From Polyangiaceae bacterium (lineage in GTDB: Bacteria; Myxococcota_A; Polyangia; Polyangiales; Polyangiaceae), in contig JAICUB010000047.1 in assembly GCA_025936045.1 (NCBI GenBank), positions 1-47,588 of the forward strand: DNA of 47,588 bases. Reading direction: 5' to 3'. The notes beneath the pieces are model-generated. The model saw nothing but the letters and a program-made list of their open reading frames with translations. It did not search any database and was not told the origin of the DNA. Below, in pieces: positions 32,060 to 39,798 of this stretch. The position numbers and the translations under genes were made by a program. Positions within the stretch are counted from its first letter, which is position 1; every line of letters begins with the position of its first letter.

Positions 32060-33199
32060 TCACCCGAGCGCGTGCTCGAAGTCCTCGATCAAGTCCTCGA
32101 CGGCTTCGAGTCCGATCGAGACGCGCACGAGGTCGTCGCCGATTCCGAGCCGCGCGCGCTCTGCCGCCGCGACACCCTGGTGCGATGTGGTCGCAGGACG
32201 CGTGACGAGCGTCTCCGGGCCGCCGAGGCTCGGCGCGCTCGTCGCGAGACGTACGGAGCCGAGGAAGCGCTCGGCCGCTGGCACACCGCCGGCCGGACGA
32301 AAGCTCAGCATGCCGCCGGTTCCGCGAAACCAGGCCTTGGCGCGCGCATACCCCGCGTGGCTCGGCAAGCCCGGGTGGAACACGTGCGCGACGGCGGCGT
32401 GCCGGCTCAAGTGCTCGGCCACGGCGAGCGAAGTGCGATTCTGGCGCTCGACTCGGAGCTCCAGCGTCTTCATGCCGCGCTCGAGCAAGAAGCACGCGTG
32501 CGGATCGAGAGAACCGCCGAAGTGGTCTAGCTTTTTCTTCACGCCCGCGACGCGCTCGGCCGAGCCCGCGACGGCGCCCGCGATCACGTCGGTGTGGCCG
32601 TTCAGGTATTTGGTCGCGCTGTGCAAGACGAGATCGAAGCCGCGCTCGGCGGGACGGAAGTTGACCGGCGTCGCCATCGTGGAGTCGATCAGCGTCGTCA
32701 GGCCGTGCTTCCGAGCGAAGGCGACCACGGCGTCGAGATCGAGCACTTCCAGCAGCGGATTGGTGATCGCCTCGACGTAGAACGCGCGCGTGTTCGGCCG
32801 GAGCGCGGCCGCGAACGTCTCGGCGCGGTTCGCATCGACGAACGTGACCTCGACACCGAGCGCCGCGAGGTCGCCCGTGAGCAGGCTGTGCGTGCCGCCG
32901 TAGAGCGCCTCGTGCGCGAGCACGTGGTCACCCGCGCCGACGAGTGAGAGCAACGCAGCCGAGATGGCCGCCATGCCGCTCGCCGTCACGAGCCCCGCCT
33001 CCGTCCCTTCCAGTGCAGCGAGCCTGGCGGCGAGCACGTCGTGGTTCGGGGTGTTGCTGAGCCGCGCGTACTTCACGTCGTGGTAGCCCATGCGCCCGGC
33101 GTGCTCGAACGTCGAGGATTGGAAGATGGGCACCGTCAGCGCGCCCTCGATGCGCGGATCGGGCCCACCCGCGTGAATCAACTTGGTCGAAAAACGCAT
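32060..33199 (-). CDS. Cys/Met metabolism PLP-dependent enzyme (cystathionine gamma-synthase/lyase family)
   Basis: 379 residues, ATG start. Fold-type I PLP enzyme: FQSSTFEHAG near 27, the phosphate-binding ASGMAAIS segment (around 73), GGTHSLL, YVEAITNPLLEVLDLDAV, and PLP lysine in VLHSATKYLNGHTDVIAG (near 190-207). The C-terminal SLGGPETLVTRPATTSHQG and RVSIGLEAVEDLIEDFEHAL are family hallmarks. It could be cystathionine gamma-synthase, gamma-lyase or methionine gamma-lyase; sequence by eye does not separate these. Serine acetyltransferase, another sulfur-amino-acid gene, is about 15 kb away. It stands alone, divergent from the TMEM175-like gene. Confidence 0.9.
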   Translation of the reverse strand: MRFSTKLIHAGGPDPRIEGALTVPIFQSSTFEHAGRMGYHDVKYARLSNTPNHDVLAARLAALEGTEAGLVTASGMAAISAALLSLVGAGDHVLAHEALYGGTHSLLTGDLAALGVEVTFVDANRAETFAAALRPNTRAFYVEAITNPLLEVLDLDAVVAFARKHGLTTLIDSTMATPVNFRPAERGFDLVLHSATKYLNGHTDVIAGAVAGSAERVAGVKKKLDHFGGSLDPHACFLLERGMKTLELRVERQNRTSLAVAEHLSRHAAVAHVFHPGLPSHAGYARAKAWFRGTGGMLSFRPAGGVPAAERFLGSVRLATSAPSLGGPETLVTRPATTSHQGVAAAERARLGIGDDLVRVSIGLEAVEDLIEDFEHALG

Positions 33200-33278
33200 G
33201 TGTTTGCTTTCGCACGTGGGCCGGGCGGCGGAAAGAGAGCCGGAGCTTTCGGGCCGCTAGGGCCTCTGCGCGTCTCGG

Positions 33279-33284
33279 CTATGC
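33279..33284 (+). promoter_or_regulatory. -10-like hexamer close to the TMEM175-like start codon
   Basis: TATGCT lies ten bases before the GTG start, in the 95 bp divergent gap. No Shine-Dalgarno sequence is present. If used, the transcript would have a leader of only a few bases. Confidence 0.3.
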
Positions 33285-33294
33285 TCGGCCCGAA

Positions 33295-33867
33295 GTGCAC
33301 AAAGGACGCCTCGAAGCCTTCAGCGACGGCGTGATCGCGATCATCATCACGATCATGGTGCTCGAGCTCAAAGTTCCCGCGGGGCACGACCTCCACGCCC
33401 TGCTCGAGACGGGCCCGCGCTTCTGCGCGTACATCCTGAGCTTCATCATGGCGGGGATCTATTGGAACAACCACCATCACATGCTCCAAGCAGCCGACCA
33501 CGTGAGCGGCGGTGTGCTGTGGGCGAATCTGCACCTCTTGTTTTGGCTCTCACTCTTGCCGTTCGGCACCGAATGGCTCGGTGAGACGCACTCGGCTCCG
33601 CTGCCGACCGCGTTTTACGGTGTGCTGCTCCTCCTTGCCGCGATCGCCTACTACATCCTCCAATTGACGATCATCCGCCGGCAGGGCGCGTCGTCACGCT
33701 TGCGCGCCGCGGTCGGACGCGATTTCAAGGGCAAGCTTTCGCCGATCTGTTACGCGGCGGCCATCCCCCTCGCGTTCGTCTCCCCGATCATCTCGGACGC
33801 GATTTACGTCTTCGTCGCGCTAATCTGGCTCGTACCGGATCGGCGTATCGAGTCCAAGCTTCAGTGA
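33295..33867 (+). CDS. TMEM175-like (DUF1211) potassium channel-type membrane protein
   Basis: 190 residues, GTG start. The hallmark RLEAFSDGVIAIIITIMVLEL (5-25) carries the RxxxFSD motif of bacterial TMEM175 channels, followed by five more hydrophobic segments, giving six membrane helices. The segment YWNNHHHML near 56 and LLFWLSLLPF near 79 are also typical. Length is usual for the bacterial single-repeat form, which assembles as a tetramer and conducts K+. It is a single-gene unit, divergent from the PLP enzyme and convergent with the BtuC-like permease. Confidence 0.9.
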   Translation: MHKGRLEAFSDGVIAIIITIMVLELKVPAGHDLHALLETGPRFCAYILSFIMAGIYWNNHHHMLQAADHVSGGVLWANLHLLFWLSLLPFGTEWLGETHSAPLPTAFYGVLLLLAAIAYYILQLTIIRRQGASSRLRAAVGRDFKGKLSPICYAAAIPLAFVSPIISDAIYVFVALIWLVPDRRIESKLQ

Positions 33868-33880
33868 CCGCGAGCGGACT

Positions 33881-33903
33881 GCGCTAGCGTAAGCTCGTAG
33901 CGC
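33881..33903. terminator. Candidate hairpin between convergent genes
   Basis: GCGCTA (33881-33886) pairs with TAGCGC (33898-33903) across 11 bases, within the 46 bp gap between the TMEM175-like gene and the convergent permease. No T-run is present. Confidence 0.3.
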
Positions 33904-33913
33904 GAGACGACGA

Positions 33914-34855
33914 TCACGCCGTCCCCCGCCTTGCGTGGAAGAGCAGTAAGACGAGGCCCGGGGCGCCGAGCGCCGCCGTGACGACGCCGACGGGGAGCTC
34001 ACGGCCGGGCGAGAGGCTGCGCGACAGGGCGTCGCAGAGGACGAGGAAGGCGGCTCCCGTGAGCAGCGACAGCGGGAGTACGCGGCGAAGCTCGGCGCCG
34101 ACGAGGCGCCGGACGATGTGCGGCACGATCAGGCCGACGAAGGCGATGGGACCGCACCAAGCCACGCAGGCGCCGACGCCGAGCGAGCCGACCGCGAGCA
34201 CCAAGCGCCGAAGCGACGGGACGTTCACGCCGCGCGACTCCGCGAGCTCTTCGCCGAACGCGAACGTTTGCAGCGCGCGCGCGAGCGCGAGCAGGACGAG
34301 CCAGCACGGCACGACGACGGGCGCGAGCACGAGCACGCCGTCGTAGCCGACCTGCGGGAGTTGCCCGAGCGCCCAGCGCGCGGCCGCGACGAGCGCGCGG
34401 CTGTCGGACAGGTATTGGAGGCCGACCGAGAGCGCGCCGGTCGCGACCGTCACGGTAATGCCGGCGAGGAGCACGTCGCCCATCGTCGCCCGGCCGCTGC
34501 CGGCGACCAGCATGACCGACACGCTGGCGAGGCCGGCACCGAGGCACGAACAAGCGAAGATCACCGGGAAGCCGCCCGGCAACGACAGCGCGAGCGCGGC
34601 GAGCGCTCCGAGCGTCGCGCCGGCGGTCGTTCCGACGGTGCTTTCACTCGCGAGCGGGTTTGCGAACAGCGTCTGAAAGCACGCGCCCACGAGCCCGAGC
34701 GTTCCGCCGACGAGCGCGCCGACGAGCACCCGCGGCACGCGCAGCTGCCACAAAATGAAGTCGCCCTGCGCGCCGACGAGCGGCGGCCCCACGAGCGCCG
34801 CCACCGCCATGACGACGAGCGACGCGAGGGCGAGCACGAGCCCGCGCCGGGTCAT
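33914..34855 (-). CDS. FecCD/BtuC-family ABC importer permease
   Basis: 313 residues from the ATG at 34855, which overlaps the ATPase stop (ATGA). Eight to ten hydrophobic helices. Family motifs: LRVPRVLVGALVGGTLGLVGACFQTLFANPLASESTVGTTAGATLGAL (30-80), DVLLAGITV, RWALGQLPQVGYD, the coupling region GVNVPSLRRLVLAVGSL, and FVGLIVPHIVRRLVGAELRRVLPLSLLTGA. These belong to importers of cobalamin, heme or ferric siderophores. The binding protein of the operon is BtuF-like, so cobalamin is the best guess. The frame open upstream to 35071 is antisense shadow of the ATPase gene. Confidence 0.92.
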   Translation of the reverse strand: MTRRGLVLALASLVVMAVAALVGPPLVGAQGDFILWQLRVPRVLVGALVGGTLGLVGACFQTLFANPLASESTVGTTAGATLGALAALALSLPGGFPVIFACSCLGAGLASVSVMLVAGSGRATMGDVLLAGITVTVATGALSVGLQYLSDSRALVAAARWALGQLPQVGYDGVLVLAPVVVPCWLVLLALARALQTFAFGEELAESRGVNVPSLRRLVLAVGSLGVGACVAWCGPIAFVGLIVPHIVRRLVGAELRRVLPLSLLTGAAFLVLCDALSRSLSPGRELPVGVVTAALGAPGLVLLLFHARRGTA

Positions 34856-35637
34856 GCGTTCGGCTCCGTCGCGCCCGGCGGCGCCGGAACGATGACGCGC
34901 CCGCCGCCTGCTGCGAGAGCGAGCATGGGCACGCCGAAGAGGTCCGAGAGACGGGCCGGGAGCTCGGGCGCCACGTAATCCAGCGCGAAACGGAGCTTGC
35001 CCGCGCCGAGGCCGAGCACGCGCGGCGCCGTCGCCGTGTACGCGAGCAGGTTCACGTCGTGGGTGACGCACAGGATGCCCGCGCCGTCTTTGACGAGCGT
35101 GCCGAGCAGCGCGTACGTCTCGGCCTGTTGCGCCGGATCGAGGTGATTGGCCGGCTCGTCGAGCAGGAGGAAGCGCGCCTCTTGTGCGAGGAGCGAGGCG
35201 ATCGCGACGCGCTGCCGTTCACCGCCCGAGAGGCGAGCGAGCGGCGCTCCGGCGAGGTGCGCGAGCCCCACGCGTTCGAGCGCGCGTTCCGCGGCCGTAC
35301 GAGCGCTCGCCGCCGTTTCCTGAAAGCGGTAGCGCGCGGCGATGACGGCCTCGCGAGCGGGCAGCGCGTCGGCGGGGAGCGAATGCTGCGGCAACCAAGC
35401 GAGCTCGGCGGCGCGGGCGCGCGCACCGAGCGTCGTCAAATCGCTGCCGTTCACTCGCACGTGACCGCTCGCGAGCGGCGCCAGGCCGAGCGCGGCGCGG
35501 AGCAGCGTCGTTTTGCCCGCGCCGTTCGGCCCGACCAGCGCGACGAAGCCGCCCGTCTCGAGCTCGAAGCTCGCTCCGTCGACCAGTGTTCGCGCGTCGC
35601 TCCGCACGCTCACGGCTTCGAGCACGAGCGAGCTCAC
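34852..35637 (-). CDS. ABC transporter ATP-binding protein of the BtuCD/FecE type
   Basis: 261 residues, GTG start overlapping the binding-protein stop (GTGA). Walker A GPNGAGKTT (36-44), Q-loop in AWLPQHSLPADALPAREAV, ABC signature LSGGERQRV, Walker B FLLLDEPANHLD and switch His in CVTHD. The architecture and size fit the ATPase of class II importers. After the ATPase core is a GAGKLRFALDY-LFGVPML tail typical for the HmuV/BtuD/FecE group. It energises the BtuC-like permease encoded immediately downstream. Confidence 0.94.
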   Translation of the reverse strand: MSSLVLEAVSVRSDARTLVDGASFELETGGFVALVGPNGAGKTTLLRAALGLAPLASGHVRVNGSDLTTLGARARAAELAWLPQHSLPADALPAREAVIAARYRFQETAASARTAAERALERVGLAHLAGAPLARLSGGERQRVAIASLLAQEARFLLLDEPANHLDPAQQAETYALLGTLVKDGAGILCVTHDVNLLAYTATAPRVLGLGAGKLRFALDYVAPELPARLSDLFGVPMLALAAGGGRVIVPAPPGATEPNA

Positions 35638-36482
35638 GCCGGCACCCGGAGCTTTTTGACCAGCGCCGCGAGCCTGTCGACGAGCGCGAGGATACGTGGA
35701 CCGTGCACGTACGCCTCCGGGGCCTCGACGACCACGACTTGATCCGCTTTCACGGCGCGGAGCGGCGTGAGCGCGCGAAACGGCGCGAGGTAGTCGCCCG
35801 CGACGTGACCCGGCTGCGTCAGAATGAAAATGGCGTCGGGGTCGATCGCGAGGAGCCGCTCGAGCGACAGGCGCGGCAACCCCGTGATCGCTTCGGGCAC
35901 GGCATTGCGCGCGCCGGCGGCATGCAGCGCGGCGCCGTGCAGGGAGTTTTCACGAATGAACCAGAGCTCGCTGATTTTGCCCGGCTCGTAGCCGATGACG
36001 AGCAGGACGCGCGGGCCGTTCGGCGGCGGCGGTACGTCGAGGCGCGCTTTGAGCCGCGCGGCGAGCGCGCCGGCGGCGGCCGTCGTTTCGGTGCGGCGCC
36101 CGAGCTCGAGGATGCTCGCGTCGATTTCGTCGAGGGTGAGCCAGGGCAACAGCAGCGTCGGCCCGATGGCTTCGAGCTCGCGCTTGCGGGCGTTGGCGCC
36201 CGCCTCGCCGAGGATGAGCGTCGGCACGAGGCGAGCGATGAGCTCGTAGTTCGGAGTCAGGCTCGTGCCGGCGCGCGGCAACCGCACGACCTCCGGCGGG
36301 TAGTCGCAGTAGTCGCTCCGCGCGACCAGGTCGCGACCGGCGCCGATTTCGAAGAGCGCGTCCGTGATGCCGGGCGAGAGCGACACGAGGCGTCGGCCGG
36401 CCGCGGTGCTCGGTGTGACGCGATGACAGCGGAGCGCGCCGAAGAGCAGCGCTCCCGCGAGCGCGAAATCTCGGCGTTTCAC
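35634..36482 (-). CDS. BtuF-like periplasmic substrate-binding protein
   Basis: 282 residues from a GTG at 36482 that overlaps the CoaX stop (GTGA). The N-terminus MKRRDFALAGALLFGALRC is a signal peptide with a possible lipobox ALRC (Cys19, with an unusual Arg at -1). The periplasmic-binding class III fold shows VSLSPGITDALFEIGAG and VARSDYCDYPPEVVRLPRAG, the latter close to the BtuF/heme-binding consensus, then PTLILGE and DPDAIFIL. It should deliver cobalamin or a related cofactor to the permease. The start codon upstream of 36482 is not needed, since the extra frame lies in coaX. Confidence 0.88.
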   Translation of the reverse strand: MKRRDFALAGALLFGALRCHRVTPSTAAGRRLVSLSPGITDALFEIGAGRDLVARSDYCDYPPEVVRLPRAGTSLTPNYELIARLVPTLILGEAGANARKRELEAIGPTLLLPWLTLDEIDASILELGRRTETTAAAGALAARLKARLDVPPPPNGPRVLLVIGYEPGKISELWFIRENSLHGAALHAAGARNAVPEAITGLPRLSLERLLAIDPDAIFILTQPGHVAGDYLAPFRALTPLRAVKADQVVVVEAPEAYVHGPRILALVDRLAALVKKLRVPA

Positions 36483-37321
36483 GGCTCGTTCGGGCCTTTT
36501 TTGGCCTTGGCGCGCGCGGGCTCGACGTTCCGCTCGTGGAGCAGCCGCAGACCCTGGAGCGTCAGATCGGGATCGACGCTCCCGATCCGCTTCGAATGCT
36601 TGGCGATGACGCTCGCGAGACCGCCCGTCGCGATCACTTTGCACTCGAAGCCGAGCTCGGCTTCGAGGCGTTCCACGAGGCCGTCGACGAGAGCGGCGCT
36701 GCCGTGCACGGCGCCCGATTGGAGCGCGTGCGGCGTGTTCCTACCGAGCACGCGCGGCGGCTCCGTGAGCTCGACGCGCGAGAGCTTCGCGGCGGCGGCG
36801 AGCAACGCGTCGTAGCCGATGCGAACGCCCGGGACGATCACGCCGCCGAGGTACTCGCCTTTCGGTGAAATGCAGTTGAACGTCGTCGCCGTGCCGAAAT
36901 CGACGACGATCGTGCCGGTGCCCGTGCGCTCGAACGCGGCGACGGCGTCGGCGATGCGATCGGGGCCCACTTCACGCGGGCTGTCGTAGAGTACGGAGAT
37001 GCCCGTCTTCAGGCCCGGACCGAGCACGAGCGGTTCGCGGCCGAACAGGCGCCGCACGAGCGCCACCACGCCGTCGGTGAGCGCCGGCACGACGCTCGCG
37101 ACGATCGCCGCGTCGACCGCATCCGGCGCGATGCCGCGCTGCGCGAGCGCCTGCACGAGGAGGACGCCGTATTCGTCTTCGGTGCGGGCCGCGTCCGTGG
37201 CGAGACGCACCTTGTGCTTCAGCTCGCTCGCCTGGAACAAGCCGAATTTGATGTGCGTGTTGCCGATGTCGATCGCGAGGAGCACGGGCGCGGGAGCGTA
37301 CCACTCGAGGTCGCCTGCCAC
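36479..37321 (-). CDS. coaX: Type III pantothenate kinase
   Basis: Up to 280 residues. First step of CoA synthesis: phosphorylation of pantothenate by ATP, with a K+ requirement. Signatures: LLAIDIGNTHIKFGLF (phosphate loop), VGPDRIADAVAAFERTG with the catalytic Asp, IVVDFGTATTFNCIS, GGVIVPGVRIGYDALL, QSGAVHG and VIATGGLA. The frame may begin at GTG 37321, but family members normally start just before LLAIDIGNT, so GTG at 37285 (268 residues) is as likely. The C-terminal tail (ARAKAKKGPNEP) is basic. Its stop overlaps the start of the BtuF-like gene, so cofactor synthesis and the importer form one operon. Confidence 0.93.
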   Translation of the reverse strand: MAGDLEWYAPAPVLLAIDIGNTHIKFGLFQASELKHKVRLATDAARTEDEYGVLLVQALAQRGIAPDAVDAAIVASVVPALTDGVVALVRRLFGREPLVLGPGLKTGISVLYDSPREVGPDRIADAVAAFERTGTGTIVVDFGTATTFNCISPKGEYLGGVIVPGVRIGYDALLAAAAKLSRVELTEPPRVLGRNTPHALQSGAVHGSAALVDGLVERLEAELGFECKVIATGGLASVIAKHSKRIGSVDPDLTLQGLRLLHERNVEPARAKAKKGPNEP

Positions 37322-37385
37322 AGTCAGCGCGCAGAAAGCGGCTTACCGAGGGGTTTGAACGACTGCCACGCCGCGAACGCTCACG

Positions 37386-38645
37386 TCAGCCGTTCAGGGC
37401 GTCGGCTTCGCTAGCCGGCGGGTCGGCCTTCGGAGCACCCCGCAACCGCTGAACGGCGGGGTCGTCCTTGTAAAACACGATGCTGAAGAGGACGAAGCCG
37501 ACCCACAGGGCGGCGAGGTGGAAGAGCATGGCCGCACCGCCGCGTGCCTCGAAGATTTGGCTCGAGACGAGCGGGCCGAGCAGGATGCCGACGGCGTAGA
37601 ACGAGTTGTAGAGCGAGGTCGCGCGGCCGTGCTCGGGGCTGATGACGCCTTGGAGCGCAAGGCTCACGGGCGAGATGCTCGCGAGGCTCGCGCCGGCGAC
37701 GAACACGGCGGCGCACATCCAAGAATACGAATCCAGAAAGACGAACGCGAGGATCATCGAGAGGCCGATGCTGCCGAGCACGCGCATGACCGCGAGGTGG
37801 CCGCGCCGATCCCCGAGCCTACCCGCGTAGTTCGAGAAGAGCAGCATCCCGGCCGCGAAAAACGCCGGGATCAGAATGGTTTGCTCCTTGCTGATGCCCT
37901 TGGACTTCATCAAGAAGAGCGGCAGGAAGAGGACGACGCTCGCCTGGAAGTAACCATAGCAAAAGGTCGCAAAACACGAGGTCTTGATGCGCCAGAGGAT
38001 TTCACCCGTGGTGCTGCGCGCGGGGGCTAGGGCCGTCCGAGAAGCGTGCGTGCTGGGTTCGCGGGTGGCGTCGGAATCATGCTCGAGACGGAGCGCGGTG
38101 TAGGCGCTCGTGAGGAGCGCGATGACCCCGGACACCTCGAACGTGTAGGCGAGCGGCATCAGCGCCGTCGCGAGACGCGCCGCGAGCGGCCCGAGGACGT
38201 AACCGATCGCGATCGCGATCGCGTAAAGACTCGTGACGTACGCTTTGTGCTCGCGCTTGGCGCGCGTGAGCAAGATGGTCTCGCTGCTGACCCAAACCCC
38301 GACGGAACAGGCGCCGTCGACGAAGCGTACGGCAGCGATGGCGGCGAACGAGCTCAGCAGCGGAAAGACGCTGATGGTCACGGCGTAGCCGAAGAGCGCC
38401 GCAGCCAGCGTCTTTTTGGCGGAAAAGCGGCGGATGAGCGCGCCGAGCGGCAGTGAGAAGGACACGAGGCCGCCCGCGAAGAACCCCGCGAGCTTGCCGA
38501 TCGCAATCTCACCGAAGCCGCGCTGGTCGAGGTACACGGCGAGCACGGCGATCGCGAGGCCGTAGGCGACGCCGAGCGCGAGCGTGATCGCGTAGACGCG
38601 GTAGATGTTCGCGTCGGACACGCGCTCGCGGATCTCTCGAAGCAT
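37386..38645 (-). CDS. Major facilitator superfamily transporter
   Basis: 419 residues with twelve predicted membrane helices. The MFS A-like motif between helices 2 and 3 reads GALIRRFSAKKT, and the second-half equivalent is NYAGRLGDRRGH. A charged loop of about 35 residues with polar and basic residues (EHDSDATREPSTHASR) separates the halves. The composition is richer in Lys, Ile, Ser and Phe than neighbouring proteins. A strong Shine-Dalgarno sequence precedes the ATG. The substrate is not identifiable; drug or sugar efflux are both possible. It is followed on the same strand, after 64 bp, by coaX. Confidence 0.9.
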   Translation of the reverse strand: MLREIRERVSDANIYRVYAITLALGVAYGLAIAVLAVYLDQRGFGEIAIGKLAGFFAGGLVSFSLPLGALIRRFSAKKTLAAALFGYAVTISVFPLLSSFAAIAAVRFVDGACSVGVWVSSETILLTRAKREHKAYVTSLYAIAIAIGYVLGPLAARLATALMPLAYTFEVSGVIALLTSAYTALRLEHDSDATREPSTHASRTALAPARSTTGEILWRIKTSCFATFCYGYFQASVVLFLPLFLMKSKGISKEQTILIPAFFAAGMLLFSNYAGRLGDRRGHLAVMRVLGSIGLSMILAFVFLDSYSWMCAAVFVAGASLASISPVSLALQGVISPEHGRATSLYNSFYAVGILLGPLVSSQIFEARGGAAMLFHLAALWVGFVLFSIVFYKDDPAVQRLRGAPKADPPASEADALNG

Positions 38646-38650
38646 TTTCG

Positions 38651-38657
38651 CTCCTCC
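38651..38657 (-). promoter_or_regulatory. Strong Shine-Dalgarno sequence of the MFS gene
   Basis: On the minus strand GGAGGAG lies five bases before the ATG at 38645, a near-perfect anti-16S match. It supports this start and contrasts with the weak or absent ribosome sites of many genes in the window. Confidence 0.8.
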
Positions 38658-38711
38658 ACTTCCTACTTACGCGGTCGCGAGCGCACGCTCAAGGTCGAAG
38701 CACGCCGCCGT

Positions 38712-39791
38712 CTAGCGACGAGCGAGCCAGCGCCGTGCGGCAAGCGGCACGCACTCGAGCTCGGCGTCCGTCACGGCGGGCAACGCGCGGGTGGATTTGG
38801 TCGACCAAAACAGCGTCGGCTCGCTGGACTTTCGGCGCGCTTCGGCGACGAACCCCGCGGCGGCTTTGGCACTGTACGTCGCGTCGAGCTCGAACGAGCC
38901 GTGCGTCCGAAAGAGCTCGCTTGCCGCGCGCCCGCTCACGCTCGGTTTGCCGTAGCCGGGCCCGAGCTCGGCCCCGTCGATGACGAGGCCCGGCCCGAGC
39001 TCGGCGCGCGTCAGGGCTAGCGACGGCTCGCCGGCGAGTTCGGCGAGCAGGCGGCTCGCGCGGACGGCCAGCCCGACGATGCGAACACGACTCGTCACCG
39101 GCCAGGGTGAGACACGCACGGCGACGAGCTCGGGCGCTCTGCGAAAGCCGAAGCCGAGGCGCGCCGCGTGGGCGAAGCCGACGAGCAGGCCCGCGCTCGT
39201 ACACGTCGAGCCGACGCCGACGACGACGCGCTGCGGTCGTTCGAGCTTGCCGCGCTCGACTTGCTCCGCGAGCTCCAGCGCCGCCGCCACGTAACCGAGA
39301 GCGCCCGTGGGCGTCGCGCCGCCCGGCGCCATCACGCTGCGCCCCGCGGCGCGTGCTCGCCACATGCCGTACGGCAAGCACGACCAGTGCGGCACGAGCG
39401 CGAGCCGCTCGGCGCGAGCGAGCGTGACGCGGAAATTCTCGCGTGCGGCCTCCGAGTGCGGCTGCGGGAACAGAACGGCGCCCGGTGAGAGCCCCACGCG
39501 CGGCGCATGCAGCATCGTGGCGACCGCGTGATTCGAGCCGAACGCGCCCGTCGCGACGACTTCGCGCGCGCCCTCCGCTTTCGCACGCCCGAAGAGCACT
39601 TCGAGCGTGCGCACTTTGTTCCCACCGTAGACGTCAGCCGAGAGGTCGTCGCGCTTTACGTAGAGCGGCCCCGCGTCGAGCTCGCGCTCGAGCGCGCCGA
39701 GTCGTTCGACGGGCGTCGGGAAATCGCCGAGCGGCACGGCGTCGATACGCTCGGCCAGTTTCGGCCAGATGCGGAACAGCTCGTCGAGCAT
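38712..39791 (-). CDS. PLP-dependent D-cysteine desulfhydrase / ACC deaminase-like enzyme
   Basis: 359 residues, ATG start. Fold-type II PLP enzyme: GDFPTPVERL (22-31), YVKRDDLSADVYGGNKVRTLE with the PLP lysine (44-64), VATGAFGSNHAVATMLHA for cofactor/substrate, and VVVGVGSTCTSAGLLVGFAHA as the glycine loop. This is the D-cysteine desulfhydrase/1-aminocyclopropane-1-carboxylate deaminase group. It starts seven bases after the stop of the HEAT/cyclophilin lipoprotein gene and is the last gene of a four-gene operon. The substrate (D-cysteine, a D-amino acid or ACC) is not resolved by eye. Confidence 0.85.
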   Translation of the reverse strand: MLDELFRIWPKLAERIDAVPLGDFPTPVERLGALERELDAGPLYVKRDDLSADVYGGNKVRTLEVLFGRAKAEGAREVVATGAFGSNHAVATMLHAPRVGLSPGAVLFPQPHSEAARENFRVTLARAERLALVPHWSCLPYGMWRARAAGRSVMAPGGATPTGALGYVAAALELAEQVERGKLERPQRVVVGVGSTCTSAGLLVGFAHAARLGFGFRRAPELVAVRVSPWPVTSRVRIVGLAVRASRLLAELAGEPSLALTRAELGPGLVIDGAELGPGYGKPSVSGRAASELFRTHGSFELDATYSAKAAAGFVAEARRKSSEPTLFWSTKSTRALPAVTDAELECVPLAARRWLARR

Positions 39792-39798
39792 CGCCGCG

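Noticed and set aside
36483..36644. Longer form of the BtuF-like protein
   Set aside because: The extension lies inside coaX and would bury the signal peptide; the GTG at 36482 gives a normal leader and a GTGA overlap.
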